36,775 bases of DNA, taken from NCBI GenBank assembly GCA_033763355.1, contig JANRKT010000197.1:1-36775 (forward strand), read 5' to 3'. The notes beneath the pieces were generated by a model. That model made no database searches. It was not told where the DNA came from and saw only the letters and a program-made list of their open reading frames with translations. Shown in pieces: positions 23,104 through 32,082 of this stretch (the stretch's first letter is position 1; each line of letters begins with the position of its first letter). Made by a program: the position numbers and the translations under genes. Source of the DNA: JANRKT01 sp033763355. Lineage in GTDB: Bacteria; Bacteroidota; Bacteroidia; Chitinophagales; Chitinophagaceae.

Positions 23104-26100
23104 CTATTTTGCCATAGCGGGTTTAGCCTTTGTTACTTCCTTCACCGGTTCAGTTGCATCACCAAGCGGTTTGTTTCTGGCCATGTCAACCAATACAGGC
23201 GCAGCCACAAAAATAGAAGAATAGGTACCGGTTATTACACCCACCAGCATAGCAAATGCAAAGCCACGTGTTACTTCACCGCCGAATATAAACAGGATAA
23301 GCAAAGTAAGGAATACGGTAAGAGATGTCATAATAGTACGGCTCAGCGTATCATTGATGGCTTTGTTGATGATGGTTTCCTTCTTTTCCCCTTTCATTTG
23401 CCTGCTGTATTCTCGTATCCGGTCAAACACAATTACCGTATCGTTCATGGAAAAACCGATAACAGTGAGTATGGCTGCAATAAAATGCTGGTCAATTTCC
23501 AGCGGGAAAGGCATCACACCCCTGAGGAAAGAGAATACCGCAAGTGTTACAAACACGTCGTGCAGCAATGCAATGATGGTTCCGGCAGAATACCTCCAGT
23601 CGCGGAAGCGAAGGAAGATATAAAGGAATATGGCAATGATGGCAAAGATGGTGGCCTGCACTGCACCTTTCTTCAGGTCATCAGAAATAGAAGGCAATAC
23701 CGTTTGCGAACTTTGTTTGTATTTTGTTTTAAAGTCGAAATAACTCAGGCCGGCAGGCAGGTAATTTTTAAGCCCGTTGTACAATGCAGTTTCTACTGTT
23801 GAATCTGCATTCTTTGAATTATCATCTATCAGGTAAGATGTGGTGATGTTAAGTGTTTTGTCGTCGCCCACCGTTTTAATTACCGGGTATGCCCCAAAAC
23901 TTTTCTCTAATTCATTTGCCACTACATCATTTTTCATCGGCTGGTCAAAGCGTACGGTATAGCTTCTTCCGCCCTTGTATTCCACGCCCTGGTCAAACCC
24001 GTTGAACAAAGCGCCTACACCAAGTATAAGCACTACAACGGAAATGGCATAAGCAACTTTCCTGTATTCAATAAATTTATAAGCGGCATGCCTGAACACC
24101 CTTCTGCTGATGTTGGTAAAATAATTGAAGTGGCGGTTTTTGTTGGTCCAGAAATCGGTAATGAGCCGGGAAATTAGAATACCGCAAAAAAGCGAAAGCA
24201 GGATACCCAGTATCTGCGTGGTAGCAAAACCCAGAACAGGGCCTAAACCAAAATAAAACAGGATAAATGCAGTAAGCAATGTGGTGATGTGGGCATCCAG
24301 TACGGGCGGCAATGAACGTTTGTACCCTTCTATCACCGCCATCTGGTAGCTTCTGCCGCGGTTCAGTTCATCCTTTATCCGTTCAAAAATAATTACGTTG
24401 GTATCAACGGCCATACCGATGGTTAAAACAAGACCGGCAATACCCGGAGCGGTTAATGTTGCCCCCAATGCACTTAAAACGCCGATTGTAAACAGCAGAT
24501 TTAAAATCAAAGCAATGTTTGCAACCCATCCGCCTGTATTGTAATAAACCAGCATCAGGATGAATATTACTGCAAACGATATTCCGAATGAAAGGGCGCC
24601 TCCTTTAATGGCTTCCTGCCCCAGTGTAGGTCCCACAACCTGCTCCTGTACAATTTTGGCAGGGGCGGGGAGTTTACCTGACTTAAGAATGTTTGATAAA
24701 TCCTGTGCTTCCTGTACGGTGAAATTTCCACTGATCTCGGAAGTTCCGGTTGTTATGGCACTGATTACATTGGGTGCGGAATAAACAATATTATCAAGTA
24801 CTATTGCAATGGGTTTACCAATATTTGCAGTAGTCATATCACCCCATGTACGTTCTCCCTGTTTGGTCATAACCATTTTAATGGCGGGGCGTCCTTTGTC
24901 ATCGTAATCCTGGTAAGCATCTTGTACACCATCGCCTTCCAGTTTTGCTTTGTCATTTCCTTCAATGGTTTTTATAGCATACAAGGGAAGAAAATCCTGT
25001 TTTACGCCTTTATCATTTCTTTCCTGCGTACCATAGGCCCACTTCAGGTTGGCCGGCAAAAGATTTTTAACTGCATCGAGGTTCAGGTATTCGTTGAGCT
25101 GTGCTGTATCCTTTATCTGTACGCCGGCAATATGCGGGAAATAATATGGACGCCCATCCTTCCCCTGTTGCGGCATGGCAGGTTGTATGAGCCGGAGTAT
25201 TGAATAGGTTTGTGCAGCAGCATTGGTTCCTTTAGAAACGGTATCACCGGTATTGCTGATTACTTCAGCTATCGTTGCTGTTTTTGTTGTATCTGTATTT
25301 GCTTTTGCAACGGCTTTGGAAGTATCAGCTTTTTTTACGGTATCTGTTTTAATGCCGCTGTAATAATCCTGTAATGCTTTTTCGGCGTCAGAAAGCGGTT
25401 TATCCAGTTCAGCAATATTGTACACTTCCCAAAACTGCAGGTTTGCGGTTGCCTGTAAATATTTCCTTACCCTTTCCGGGTCATCTTTCACACCAGGCAA
25501 TTCAACAGTTATAATGCCTTTGTTTTTGTCTAGTTGAATATTTGGTTGAGCAACGCCAAACTGGTCAATACGTTTCTGCAATACATTAAATGTGTTGCTG
25601 ATTGCACCATCGGCAGCAGCACGGATTTTGGTGATGACATCATTATCGGAATCTTCGATCTTGATGTTGCGTTGTCCTGCCCCGGCAAACAAAGCGGCAA
25701 GCCGTCCGGTGGGATTTTGTTCTTTATATGCCTGTGCGAAAAGGGTAATATAATCTGCGTCACTGGTTGCCCTGCGCTGTGTTGCTGTCTGCAAAGCTTT
25801 ATTAAAAGCGGGTTCTTTTGAATTATTGGCGAGGGATTTCAATAGTCCTTCCAGTTCTACTTCAAGCGTAACACTCATACCGCCCTGCAGGTCAAGTCCC
25901 AGGTTCAGTTCCTGTTCCTTTGCCTTTTGGTATGTGATGGCGCCAGTAATGCCATAAGTAATTGTTTTTTCCTTGGTGCTGTCAAACATGCGGCGAAGCC
26001 GCTTCTTATATTCCTGGTCTTTTACTTCAGGCGCAGCATTTGGAAAACTGGCTTTTACAAAACTATTGGCCTTGTTTTCCATTTTCTTTTCGTGGTTCCT

Positions 26101-26184
26101 TACCACCCAGGTAAAATGGAGCTGGTAGAGGGAAATAAGGATAAGAGCAATGGCAAAAAACCGGATCAAACCTTTCAGTTGCAT
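23104..26184 (-). CDS. secDF: Fused protein translocase subunit SecDF
   Basis: 1026 residues joining SecD and SecF in one chain, as usual in Bacteroidota. The SecD part has one N-terminal membrane helix (about 7-27), the periplasmic entry LGLDLQGGMSVTLEVE near residue 98, a large periplasmic domain with a Thr/Lys/Ala-rich insertion (about 285-325), and GMAVDTNVIIFERIKDEL in the membrane part. The SecF part begins near residue 700 with FIEYRKVAYAISVVVLILG and carries GFSMNDTVIVFDRIRE. The complex uses proton motive force to complete SecYEG-driven export. A -7-like TATCTTTGC (26224-26216, minus) precedes the start by about 35 nt. Confidence 0.97.
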   Translation of the reverse strand: MQLKGLIRFFAIALILISLYQLHFTWVVRNHEKKMENKANSFVKASFPNAAPEVKDQEYKKRLRRMFDSTKEKTITYGITGAITYQKAKEQELNLGLDLQGGMSVTLEVELEGLLKSLANNSKEPAFNKALQTATQRRATSDADYITLFAQAYKEQNPTGRLAALFAGAGQRNIKIEDSDNDVITKIRAAADGAISNTFNVLQKRIDQFGVAQPNIQLDKNKGIITVELPGVKDDPERVRKYLQATANLQFWEVYNIAELDKPLSDAEKALQDYYSGIKTDTVKKADTSKAVAKANTDTTKTATIAEVISNTGDTVSKGTNAAAQTYSILRLIQPAMPQQGKDGRPYYFPHIAGVQIKDTAQLNEYLNLDAVKNLLPANLKWAYGTQERNDKGVKQDFLPLYAIKTIEGNDKAKLEGDGVQDAYQDYDDKGRPAIKMVMTKQGERTWGDMTTANIGKPIAIVLDNIVYSAPNVISAITTGTSEISGNFTVQEAQDLSNILKSGKLPAPAKIVQEQVVGPTLGQEAIKGGALSFGISFAVIFILMLVYYNTGGWVANIALILNLLFTIGVLSALGATLTAPGIAGLVLTIGMAVDTNVIIFERIKDELNRGRSYQMAVIEGYKRSLPPVLDAHITTLLTAFILFYFGLGPVLGFATTQILGILLSLFCGILISRLITDFWTNKNRHFNYFTNISRRVFRHAAYKFIEYRKVAYAISVVVLILGVGALFNGFDQGVEYKGGRSYTVRFDQPMKNDVVANELEKSFGAYPVIKTVGDDKTLNITTSYLIDDNSKNADSTVETALYNGLKNYLPAGLSYFDFKTKYKQSSQTVLPSISDDLKKGAVQATIFAIIAIFLYIFLRFRDWRYSAGTIIALLHDVFVTLAVFSFLRGVMPFPLEIDQHFIAAILTVIGFSMNDTVIVFDRIREYSRQMKGEKKETIINKAINDTLSRTIMTSLTVFLTLLILFIFGGEVTRGFAFAMLVGVITGTYSSIFVAAPVLVDMARNKPLGDATEPVKEVTKAKPAMAK

Positions 26185-26349
26185 ACAAAATCGGGTTTAC
26201 ACTTTTTTGAAGGGGGCAAAGATAGGGTTTTTTGGGGGGGAATACCTGAACAAAATAGCCTGAATTTTATTGTTTTTAAGCCTTTTTAACGGGGCATTCA
26301 GGGCATCCGATATTGGCATTGCAAAATTGATTTATGCTTAACTTGGCCC

Positions 26350-27651
26350 ATGCAAAAGCCATATTTACAACCCATCATTTTTTCAATTATTTTTATTTTA
26401 GCTTGTTCTGGTGCAAAAAAAATGACCTACTCTGTCTCCCCCTCCGGCGAAATCAGCGCCAATCCCGCCAAAGATGATTTTCTTGAAAAACTGCTGGGCC
26501 AGTACCCGGAGTATTTTGATCATATCCTTAAAAACCGGGATTCTTTTAAAGTGCAGATCATCTATACGCAGATTGACCGGGAGGCCAATAACCGCCCAAA
26601 ATTCAAAGACCATTACTTTAACCTTCATGCAGGGCATTATTTCTATCCTGCTTCAACCGTTAAAATGCCCATTGCATTACTGGCCCTGCAGCGGCTGAAT
26701 GAATTAAAAGAAAAAGGAATTGACCGCAGCAGTTCCATGATTACCGAAAGCGCTTACAGCGGCCAGACCAGCGTTTATAATGATCCCACCACAGCAGACG
26801 GGAGGCCAACGATTGAACACTACATCAAAAAGATTTTTCTGGTTAGCGATAATGACGCATACAACAGGCTGTATGAATTTTTAGGGCAGCAGTACATTAA
26901 TGAAGAACTGAGGAAGAAAGGTTACAAAGAAGCGGAGATCATCCACCGGCTTGATATTGCGCTCAGTGAAGATGAAAACCGTCACACCAATCCCGTGGCT
27001 TTTTTTGATATAAAGGGAAAGAAGCTGTACGAAGAGCCCATGAAATTTAATGAGCAGCCACATTTTAAGCGCAGGGAGTTATTGGGTAACAGCCATTATT
27101 CAGCCGGTGTATTGAAAAATGAACCCTTAAGCTTTTCCAAAAAAAACCGCATCAGCCTTGAAAGCCTGCATGGCATACTGAAGAGCATCGTGTTCCCTGA
27201 ATCAGTTCCGGCAAAACAGCGCTTTAATATCAGCACAAATGATTACAGGCTGGTATGGCAATACATGTCGCAATTGCCGGGAGAAACGCGGTTTCCGCCG
27301 TATGATACGGCAACCTATTACGATACCTACTGCAAGTTTTTGATGTATGGTTCGGAGAAGGAAGCCAAAATCCCCGCCAGCATCAGGGTATTCAATAAAG
27401 TGGGTGATGCTTATGGTTTTTTGCTGGATGTGGCCTATATCGCAGATTTTGAAAAGAAAATTGAGTTTATGCTGAGCGCTGTGATATATTGCAACGGCGA
27501 TGGCATTTTAAACGACGACCAATACGATTATGAAACTGTGGGGTTTCCCTTTATGAAACAACTTGGCAGGGCTGTTTACAACCATGAACTGCAGCGCAAA
27601 CGAACAAATCTGCCCGATCTTTCCACATTGCAGATAAATTATGAAAAATGA
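26350..27651 (+). CDS. Class A beta-lactamase-like serine hydrolase, lipoprotein
   Basis: 433 residues with a lipoprotein-type signal (lipobox ILAC, Cys19). The active-site motifs of the serine beta-lactamase/PBP fold are present: YPASTVKMPIALLAL (Ser102-x-x-Lys105), SDN at 166-168, and FNKVGDAYGF near residue 378 as a KTG-like box in which Val replaces Thr. At 433 residues it is longer than class A beta-lactamases (about 290), with an inserted region around 190-290. It fits the beta-lactamase2 family of uncharacterised hydrolases better than an antibiotic-resistance enzyme. Probably periplasmic or outer-membrane-anchored. Confidence 0.9.
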   Translation: MQKPYLQPIIFSIIFILACSGAKKMTYSVSPSGEISANPAKDDFLEKLLGQYPEYFDHILKNRDSFKVQIIYTQIDREANNRPKFKDHYFNLHAGHYFYPASTVKMPIALLALQRLNELKEKGIDRSSSMITESAYSGQTSVYNDPTTADGRPTIEHYIKKIFLVSDNDAYNRLYEFLGQQYINEELRKKGYKEAEIIHRLDIALSEDENRHTNPVAFFDIKGKKLYEEPMKFNEQPHFKRRELLGNSHYSAGVLKNEPLSFSKKNRISLESLHGILKSIVFPESVPAKQRFNISTNDYRLVWQYMSQLPGETRFPPYDTATYYDTYCKFLMYGSEKEAKIPASIRVFNKVGDAYGFLLDVAYIADFEKKIEFMLSAVIYCNGDGILNDDQYDYETVGFPFMKQLGRAVYNHELQRKRTNLPDLSTLQINYEK

Positions 27652-27699
27652 ACAGGCGTTGTCCGTAAATTTGCGCCCTGAAACTAAAAACAATTTGCA

Positions 27700-28911
27700 A
27701 TGCAATTAACAGCACAAGCCATGCAGCTATCATCTTTATTAGACCGTTTTGCTGAGCCCGAAACATTAAAGATGGCCAAACTGGGCCGTGAACTGAGGGC
27801 AAAAGGCATTGATGTGATTGACCTGAGCCTGGGTGAGCCTGACTTTGATACACCGCAACATATAAAGGATGCTGCAAAAAAAGCAATTGACGACAACTGG
27901 AGCCATTATCCCCCCGTTGCAGGTTATCCTGATTTAAGGGAAGCCATCTGCACCAAGTTTAAAAGAGATAACAACCTTGATTATAAACCTGAGAACATTG
28001 TGGTATCAACCGGCGCCAAGCAATCGCTTGCCAACATTATACTTGCATTGGTTGATGAAGGCGATGAAGTGATCATCCCTGCGCCTTTCTGGGTAACTTA
28101 TTCTGAGCTGGTAAAAATTGCTGGCGGTGTACCTGTTATTCTTACCACAGCTATGGAAACCAATTATAAGATCACTGCACAGGAACTGGAAGATGCCATT
28201 ACCGGAAGGTCTAAGGTTTTTCTTTTTTCATCACCATGCAATCCTTCGGGTTCAGTTTACAATAAAGAAGAACTTGAAGGTTTGGCGCAGGTATTCAGGA
28301 ACCACCCGGAAATATTTATCATTTCTGATGAAATATATGAATACATCAACTTTGTTGGAAAGCATGAAAGCATTGCCCAGTTTGATGATATAAAAGACCG
28401 GGTAATTATTGTAAACGGTTTGAGTAAAGGCTTTGCCATGACAGGTTACCGCCTCGGTTATATTGCCGCACACCCCACCGTTGCAAAAGGATGCGAAAAA
28501 ATACAGGGACAGTTTACCAGCGGGGCCAATTCAGTTACACAAAAGGCAGCGGTTGTTGCATTAACAACCGACCTGAAACCCTCTTTTGAAATGACCAGGG
28601 AATTTGAGCGCAGGAGAAAAAGGGTAATGGAACTGATAAAAGGAATACCCGGATGGGAATGTACTGAACCGGATGGTGCATTTTATGTTTTTCCCAAAGT
28701 AGATTATTACTTTGGTAAAACCGACGGGGCTCAAACCATTGAGAATGCAGATGACCTTTGTATGTATTTGCTCAATACTGCCAACGTATCAACTGTTACA
28801 GGAAGGGCGTTTGGCTCACCGGACTGCATCCGCCTGTCGTTTGCCAACAGCCTGGAGAAAATTGAAAAGGCGTATGCAAGAATAAAAGAAGCTTTGGCAA
28901 AACTGAAGTAA
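27700..28911 (+). CDS. Pyridoxal-phosphate aminotransferase, aspartate aminotransferase type (class I/II)
   Basis: 403 residues. Motifs include DLSLGEPDFDTP, VSTGAKQSL, SSPCNPSGSVY (substrate Asn near 176), the Asp-Tyr pair in ISDEIYEY, the PLP lysine in SKGFAMTGYRLGY (Lys near 242), and the C-terminal substrate arginine in CIRLSFANS. This fits the subgroup Ib aspartate/prephenate aminotransferases; exact amino-donor range is not decidable here. A -7-like TAAATTTGC at 27666-27674 supports the start at 27700. A second ATG at 27721 would also give a normal N-terminus. A strong terminator follows. Confidence 0.96.
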   Translation: MQLTAQAMQLSSLLDRFAEPETLKMAKLGRELRAKGIDVIDLSLGEPDFDTPQHIKDAAKKAIDDNWSHYPPVAGYPDLREAICTKFKRDNNLDYKPENIVVSTGAKQSLANIILALVDEGDEVIIPAPFWVTYSELVKIAGGVPVILTTAMETNYKITAQELEDAITGRSKVFLFSSPCNPSGSVYNKEELEGLAQVFRNHPEIFIISDEIYEYINFVGKHESIAQFDDIKDRVIIVNGLSKGFAMTGYRLGYIAAHPTVAKGCEKIQGQFTSGANSVTQKAAVVALTTDLKPSFEMTREFERRRKRVMELIKGIPGWECTEPDGAFYVFPKVDYYFGKTDGAQTIENADDLCMYLLNTANVSTVTGRAFGSPDCIRLSFANSLEKIEKAYARIKEALAKLK

Positions 28912-28928
28912 ACCAGTATTTACCGTAC

Positions 28929-28980
28929 AACCTGTAAGCTTTTATTGCAGCAGATGCTGCAAAGGCTTGCAGGTTTTTTT
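28929..28980 (+). terminator. Intrinsic terminator of the aminotransferase gene
   Basis: The outer stem AACCTGTAAGC / GCTTGCAGGTT (11 bp, one wobble) holds an inner perfect hairpin TTGCAGC / GCTGCAA with loop AGAT. A run of seven T ends it. Confidence 0.92.
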
Positions 28981-29090
28981 ATTCAGGCAACCCCGGGTTT
29001 TGTTTCCCGTTATGATTTTTATACCCGAAAACTTTACAGGTACAAACATTTTAATGACTTTTGCCTGATTGCTTATTCTAAAAGGTCGCT

Positions 29091-29792
29091 ATGAAAAAGA
29101 GATTTCTTGCTATTGCCTGCACACTGTTTATTGTTGCCATTGTATTTTTTACCTCTTCCTGTAAAAAAAATTCTCCGGGATCAGGGAAACTGCTTGTAGC
29201 CCATGCATCACCCGATGCGGGGGCCATTGATGTGCTGATTGATAACAGCAAGATCAATACTTCCGCTTTATCTTATCCCGGCAATACAGGCTATACAAGT
29301 GCGCCTGAAGGCAACCGCAGCATTAGGATAAACGGGACTGGTACCGCCAACAGCCTGATTAGCGCTACATTTGGCATTGAATCCAATGAGAACTACAGCC
29401 TTTTTGTATATGACAGGGCTGCTTCAATAAAGTTGTTATATACTGTTGATGTTCTCAATAACCCCGCCCCCGATAAGGCATATGTCCGTTTTTTTCATTT
29501 CAGTCCCAATGCACCCACTGTAACAATGGGCACATTGAACGGTACAACATTTACCCCGCTATTTGAAAACCGGAGCTTTGAAACACAGAATACGGCTTTA
29601 ACCAATTCAAACTTTACGGCCATTACCCCCGGCACTTATAATTTTGATGTAAGGGTGGCGGGTGCAGGCGTTTCGCTTTTTACAGTAAACAATGTTAACC
29701 TGCAGGGCGGGAAAATCTATACTGTATTTGCCAAAGGGCTGGCCGGTAATGCCACTACCCCTTTGGGCGCTGAGATTATGGCCAATAATTAA
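29091..29792 (+). CDS. DUF4397 domain lipoprotein
   Basis: 233 residues with a lipoprotein signal peptide (FFTSSC, Cys24). Two beta domains of the DUF4397 type follow: KLLVAHASPDAGAIDVLID opens the first and AYVRFFHFSPNAPTVTM the second, each with the family's RxxHxSPxAPxVD-like start. Such proteins are extracytoplasmic with a carbohydrate- or matrix-binding-like beta-sandwich and unknown function. The TAA stop overlaps the stop of the convergent HAD gene by 4 nt, and no terminator fits between them. Confidence 0.92.
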   Translation: MKKRFLAIACTLFIVAIVFFTSSCKKNSPGSGKLLVAHASPDAGAIDVLIDNSKINTSALSYPGNTGYTSAPEGNRSIRINGTGTANSLISATFGIESNENYSLFVYDRAASIKLLYTVDVLNNPAPDKAYVRFFHFSPNAPTVTMGTLNGTTFTPLFENRSFETQNTALTNSNFTAITPGTYNFDVRVAGAGVSLFTVNNVNLQGGKIYTVFAKGLAGNATTPLGAEIMANN

Positions 29793-30442
29793 TACATCAG
29801 CCTTTCCATATTTATTTCGGTGTAGTTGTTAATAACGGCCACCAGCCCGTGGTTATTAAATTCCCCTTTCGGGTGTGTGGTGCTTACTGCCGCAACTTTC
29901 ATACCTGCCGCAAGCGCTGATTTAATGCCGCTGAAAGAGTCTTCAAAGGCTATACAATACATGGGGTTTGCATTCAGTTTTACGGCAGCTTTTAAAAAAA
30001 CTTCCGGGTGGGGCTTGCCGTGTTTAACATCATCTCCCCCTGCAACTGCATCAAAATATTTTCGTACCTGCAAACCATCGAGTATAAAATTAATGTTGTC
30101 CATATTGCCCATGGTGGCCATGGCGATGCTGATGTTATTTTCTTTTAATTCATCCATGAAATTATAAAGGCCGTCCAGCGGTTTCATGTGTTCACGGTAA
30201 AGGTCACGATAAAGCTTTTCCTTTTCATGACCCAGTTCACGTACCGCTTCCGCAGAAAGATGGCTGCCGAAAATATCCCTGATCATTTCTTCAATGGTGC
30301 CATGATTTTTTTTCCCGAACTCTTCAGCGGTGAGGTTAACCCCGTGCCGTTTAAAAAAGATCATCCACGATTCATGGTGGTAGCGCATGTTGTCTGCAAG
30401 GGTACCATCCATATCGAAAATTACAGCCTGCGGCTTTTGCAT
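29789..30442 (-). CDS. HAD-superfamily hydrolase, beta-phosphoglucomutase-like
   Basis: 217 residues. HAD motif I is DMDGTLADN (nucleophile Asp10, acid Asp12). Motif II Thr/Ser lies in AMATMGN, Lys of motif III in GKPHPEVFLKAA, and motif IV in AFEDSFSGIKSALAAGMKV. The helical cap after motif I (about 17-85) is of the beta-phosphoglucomutase subclass I type. Substrates in this group are sugar phosphates; it may be a mutase or a phosphatase. It is divergent from lpxB across a 291-nt gap and convergent with the DUF4397 gene. Confidence 0.93.
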   Translation of the reverse strand: MQKPQAVIFDMDGTLADNMRYHHESWMIFFKRHGVNLTAEEFGKKNHGTIEEMIRDIFGSHLSAEAVRELGHEKEKLYRDLYREHMKPLDGLYNFMDELKENNISIAMATMGNMDNINFILDGLQVRKYFDAVAGGDDVKHGKPHPEVFLKAAVKLNANPMYCIAFEDSFSGIKSALAAGMKVAAVSTTHPKGEFNNHGLVAVINNYTEINMERLMY

Positions 30443-30488
30443 AAGTATAACAGAAGTGGTTATTGATGAATAAAGATAACGTCTTGTG

Positions 30489-30515
30489 CTATTGAAATAT
30501 ATTAAAACTCAATAG
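30489..30515. other. 7-bp inverted repeat in the HAD/lpxB divergent region
   Basis: CTATTGA (30489-30495) and TCAATAG (30509-30515) are perfect inverted copies separated by 13 nt. The centre-to-centre spacing of 20 bp is two helical turns, which suits a dimeric regulator site for either divergent gene. Confidence 0.35.
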
Positions 30516-30529
30516 TTGTACAGTCAGTT

Positions 30530-30567
30530 CTATGTGATTTCTATGTTTCTGATGTGCTTCCTATGTG
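30530..30567 (+). repeat. Four helically phased CTATGTG-like repeats upstream of lpxB
   Basis: CTATGTG starts at 30530, CTATGTT at 30541, GATGTG at 30551 and CTATGTG at 30561. The spacing of 10-11 nt is one DNA helical turn. The array lies about 90 nt upstream of the lpxB promoter and could be a cooperative binding site or simple degenerate repeat. Confidence 0.45.
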
Positions 30568-30652
30568 GTAAAATTCACCATTTAGGGTGTTAATAGCAAT
30601 AGACGTTTTATTTAATATTTTTTAGCCGGCTGCTGTACCATTTTCAGCTTCT

Positions 30653-30685
30653 GTTGTGTCACTCACTTTAGCGTTCTTATCTTTG
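30653..30685 (+). promoter_or_regulatory. Bacteroidota-type promoter of lpxB
   Basis: GTTG (30653-30656), 21 nt, then TATCTTTG (30678-30685). The spacing and -7 box fit the Bacteroidota consensus. Transcription would start near 30692, about 42 nt before the lpxB ATG. This also argues against a start at 30656, which would lie inside the promoter. Confidence 0.65.
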
Positions 30686-30733
30686 GTCATCCTGAAAGGC
30701 TGCAGTTATTTGCCTGTGGCCTTTCTTTTCAGT

Positions 30734-31846
30734 ATGAAATACTACATCATTGCCGGTGAAGCTTCAGGAGACCTGCACGGAAGTAACCTGGTAAAAGAAA
30801 TACACAAACTGGATGGCAATGCCATAATACGTGCCTGGGGTGGCGACCTTATGCAACAGGCAGGCGCTGCAATTGTAAAACATTACCGGGACCTTGCCTT
30901 TATGGGCTTTGTGGAAGTAGTGCAGAACCTGCCGGCCATTTTACGCAATCTTAAATTCTGCAAAAAAGATATTCAGCAGTTTCAGCCAGATGTTATTATA
31001 TTAATTGATTATCCCGGTTTTAACCTCCGCATTGCAGAATGGGCAAAACCAAAAGGCTTTAAAATCATCTATTACATTTCGCCGCAGGTATGGGCATGGA
31101 AAGAAAAGCGGGTAACCATCATCAAAAGGTGTGTTGATAAAATGCTGGTGATACTTCCCTTTGAAAAAGAGTTTTATAAAAAGTGGGATTACGAAGTGGA
31201 ATATGTGGGGCACCCATTGATTGAAGTAGTTGAAGAGAAACAGTCAGGAGGAAGCAGTCGCCAGCCGACGGGCAAACCCATTGTTGCGCTTTTACCCGGC
31301 AGCAGAAAACAGGAGGTCATGAAAAAACTTCCGGTCATGCTGGCTGTTAGCAAACATTTTGACCAATACCATTTTATTATTGCAATGGCGCCAACGCTTG
31401 ATGATGGGTTTTATGAAAAATATATCCATCCATATTCCAATGTTTCAGCGGTACGCAACCAAACTTATGATTTGCTGATGCAGGCTTCAGCAGCGTTGGT
31501 TACATCCGGCACAGCCACACTGGAAACAGCATTGTTTGGCGTTCCCGAAGTAGTTTGTTACAAAGGCAGCCCCATTTCTTACCAGATTGCCAAAAGGGTG
31601 ATTAAAGTAAAATACATCAGCCTTGTAAACCTCATAATGGATAAGCCGGTAGTAAAAGAACTGATACAGGATGAACTGAAGGTTGAAAACCTGGAAAAAG
31701 AACTGAATGACATTCTTCATAACCCCAAAAGGACAGCACAACTCAGGGAAGATTATGAAGGGCTGAAAAAAATATTAAGCAAAGGCGGCCATGCTTCTGC
31801 TAATGCAGCAATAATAATTTTTGATTACCTGAACCGAATGGATTAG
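30734..31846 (+). CDS. lpxB: Lipid-A-disaccharide synthase
   Basis: 370 residues from the ATG at 30734 (MKYYIIAGEASGDLHG), the usual LpxB start with the GEASGDxxG motif. An upstream in-frame extension to 30656 would add 26 hydrophobic residues and overlap the promoter, so it is rejected. Other motifs are DYPGFNLRIAEWAK, YYISPQVWAWKEKR, LLPGSRKQEV near residue 197, and TSGTATLETALFGVPEVVCYK in the nucleotide-sugar site. LpxB (GT19) joins UDP-2,3-diacylglucosamine to lipid X, giving the lipid A disaccharide at the inner membrane. surE, its common neighbour in Bacteroidota, is not seen here. Confidence 0.97.
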   Translation: MKYYIIAGEASGDLHGSNLVKEIHKLDGNAIIRAWGGDLMQQAGAAIVKHYRDLAFMGFVEVVQNLPAILRNLKFCKKDIQQFQPDVIILIDYPGFNLRIAEWAKPKGFKIIYYISPQVWAWKEKRVTIIKRCVDKMLVILPFEKEFYKKWDYEVEYVGHPLIEVVEEKQSGGSSRQPTGKPIVALLPGSRKQEVMKKLPVMLAVSKHFDQYHFIIAMAPTLDDGFYEKYIHPYSNVSAVRNQTYDLLMQASAALVTSGTATLETALFGVPEVVCYKGSPISYQIAKRVIKVKYISLVNLIMDKPVVKELIQDELKVENLEKELNDILHNPKRTAQLREDYEGLKKILSKGGHASANAAIIIFDYLNRMD

Positions 31847-32011
31847 TTACCCCTTTATAAGTTTAATGGCAAGTATAATCAAACAAAGCAGAAAAATAAA
31901 AATAGAAATGCGGTTGATGCCGTGCATGTATTTTACAAACTTCGACTTAGGGGCATTGGGGTCTTTTTTCTTTAAGTAAAGATATTCTGCAAATTGTCTT
32001 AGAATGCCCAT
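31847..32011 (-). CDS. Small membrane protein (DUF6728-like)
   Basis: 54 residues from the ATG at 32011: MGILRQFAEYLYLKKKDPNA, then PKSKFVKYMHGINRISIFIF and a hydrophobic tail of about 18 residues ending IKLIKG. A soluble, charged N-terminal half with a KKDPNAPK motif and one C-terminal membrane helix fits the small Bacteroidota family DUF6728 as I remember it. An alternative ATG at 32059 would add 16 residues (MVNWFLHLIICFLHFI) that are encoded in repeat-like sequence, so the shorter form is preferred. Its stop abuts the lpxB stop on the other strand. Confidence 0.75.
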   Translation of the reverse strand: MGILRQFAEYLYLKKKDPNAPKSKFVKYMHGINRISIFIFLLCLIILAIKLIKG

Positions 32012-32045
32012 AATAAAATGTAAAAAACAAATTATAAGATGCAAG

Positions 32046-32068
32046 AACCAATTAACCAATTAACCAAT
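32046..32068. repeat. Three copies of an 8-nt AACCAATT repeat
   Basis: AACCAATT AACCAATT AACCAAT, followed by AACC, forms an 8-nt microsatellite-like repeat in the 71-nt gap between the mrp gene and the DUF6728-like gene. Confidence 0.7.
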
Positions 32069-32082
32069 AACCTGTAATTTCT

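Noticed and set aside
23398..23802. 134-residue plus-strand open frame
   Set aside because: It is antisense to the SecF part of secDF and has a biased, non-protein-like composition.
26350..27651. Antibiotic-resistance class A beta-lactamase
   Set aside because: The catalytic Ser-x-x-Lys and SDN are present, but the protein is far longer, is a lipoprotein and has a non-canonical third box, so a resistance role is not supported.
30656..30733. 26-residue N-terminal extension of LpxB
   Set aside because: The region contains the lpxB promoter, and LpxB normally begins at the GEASGD region given by the ATG at 30734.
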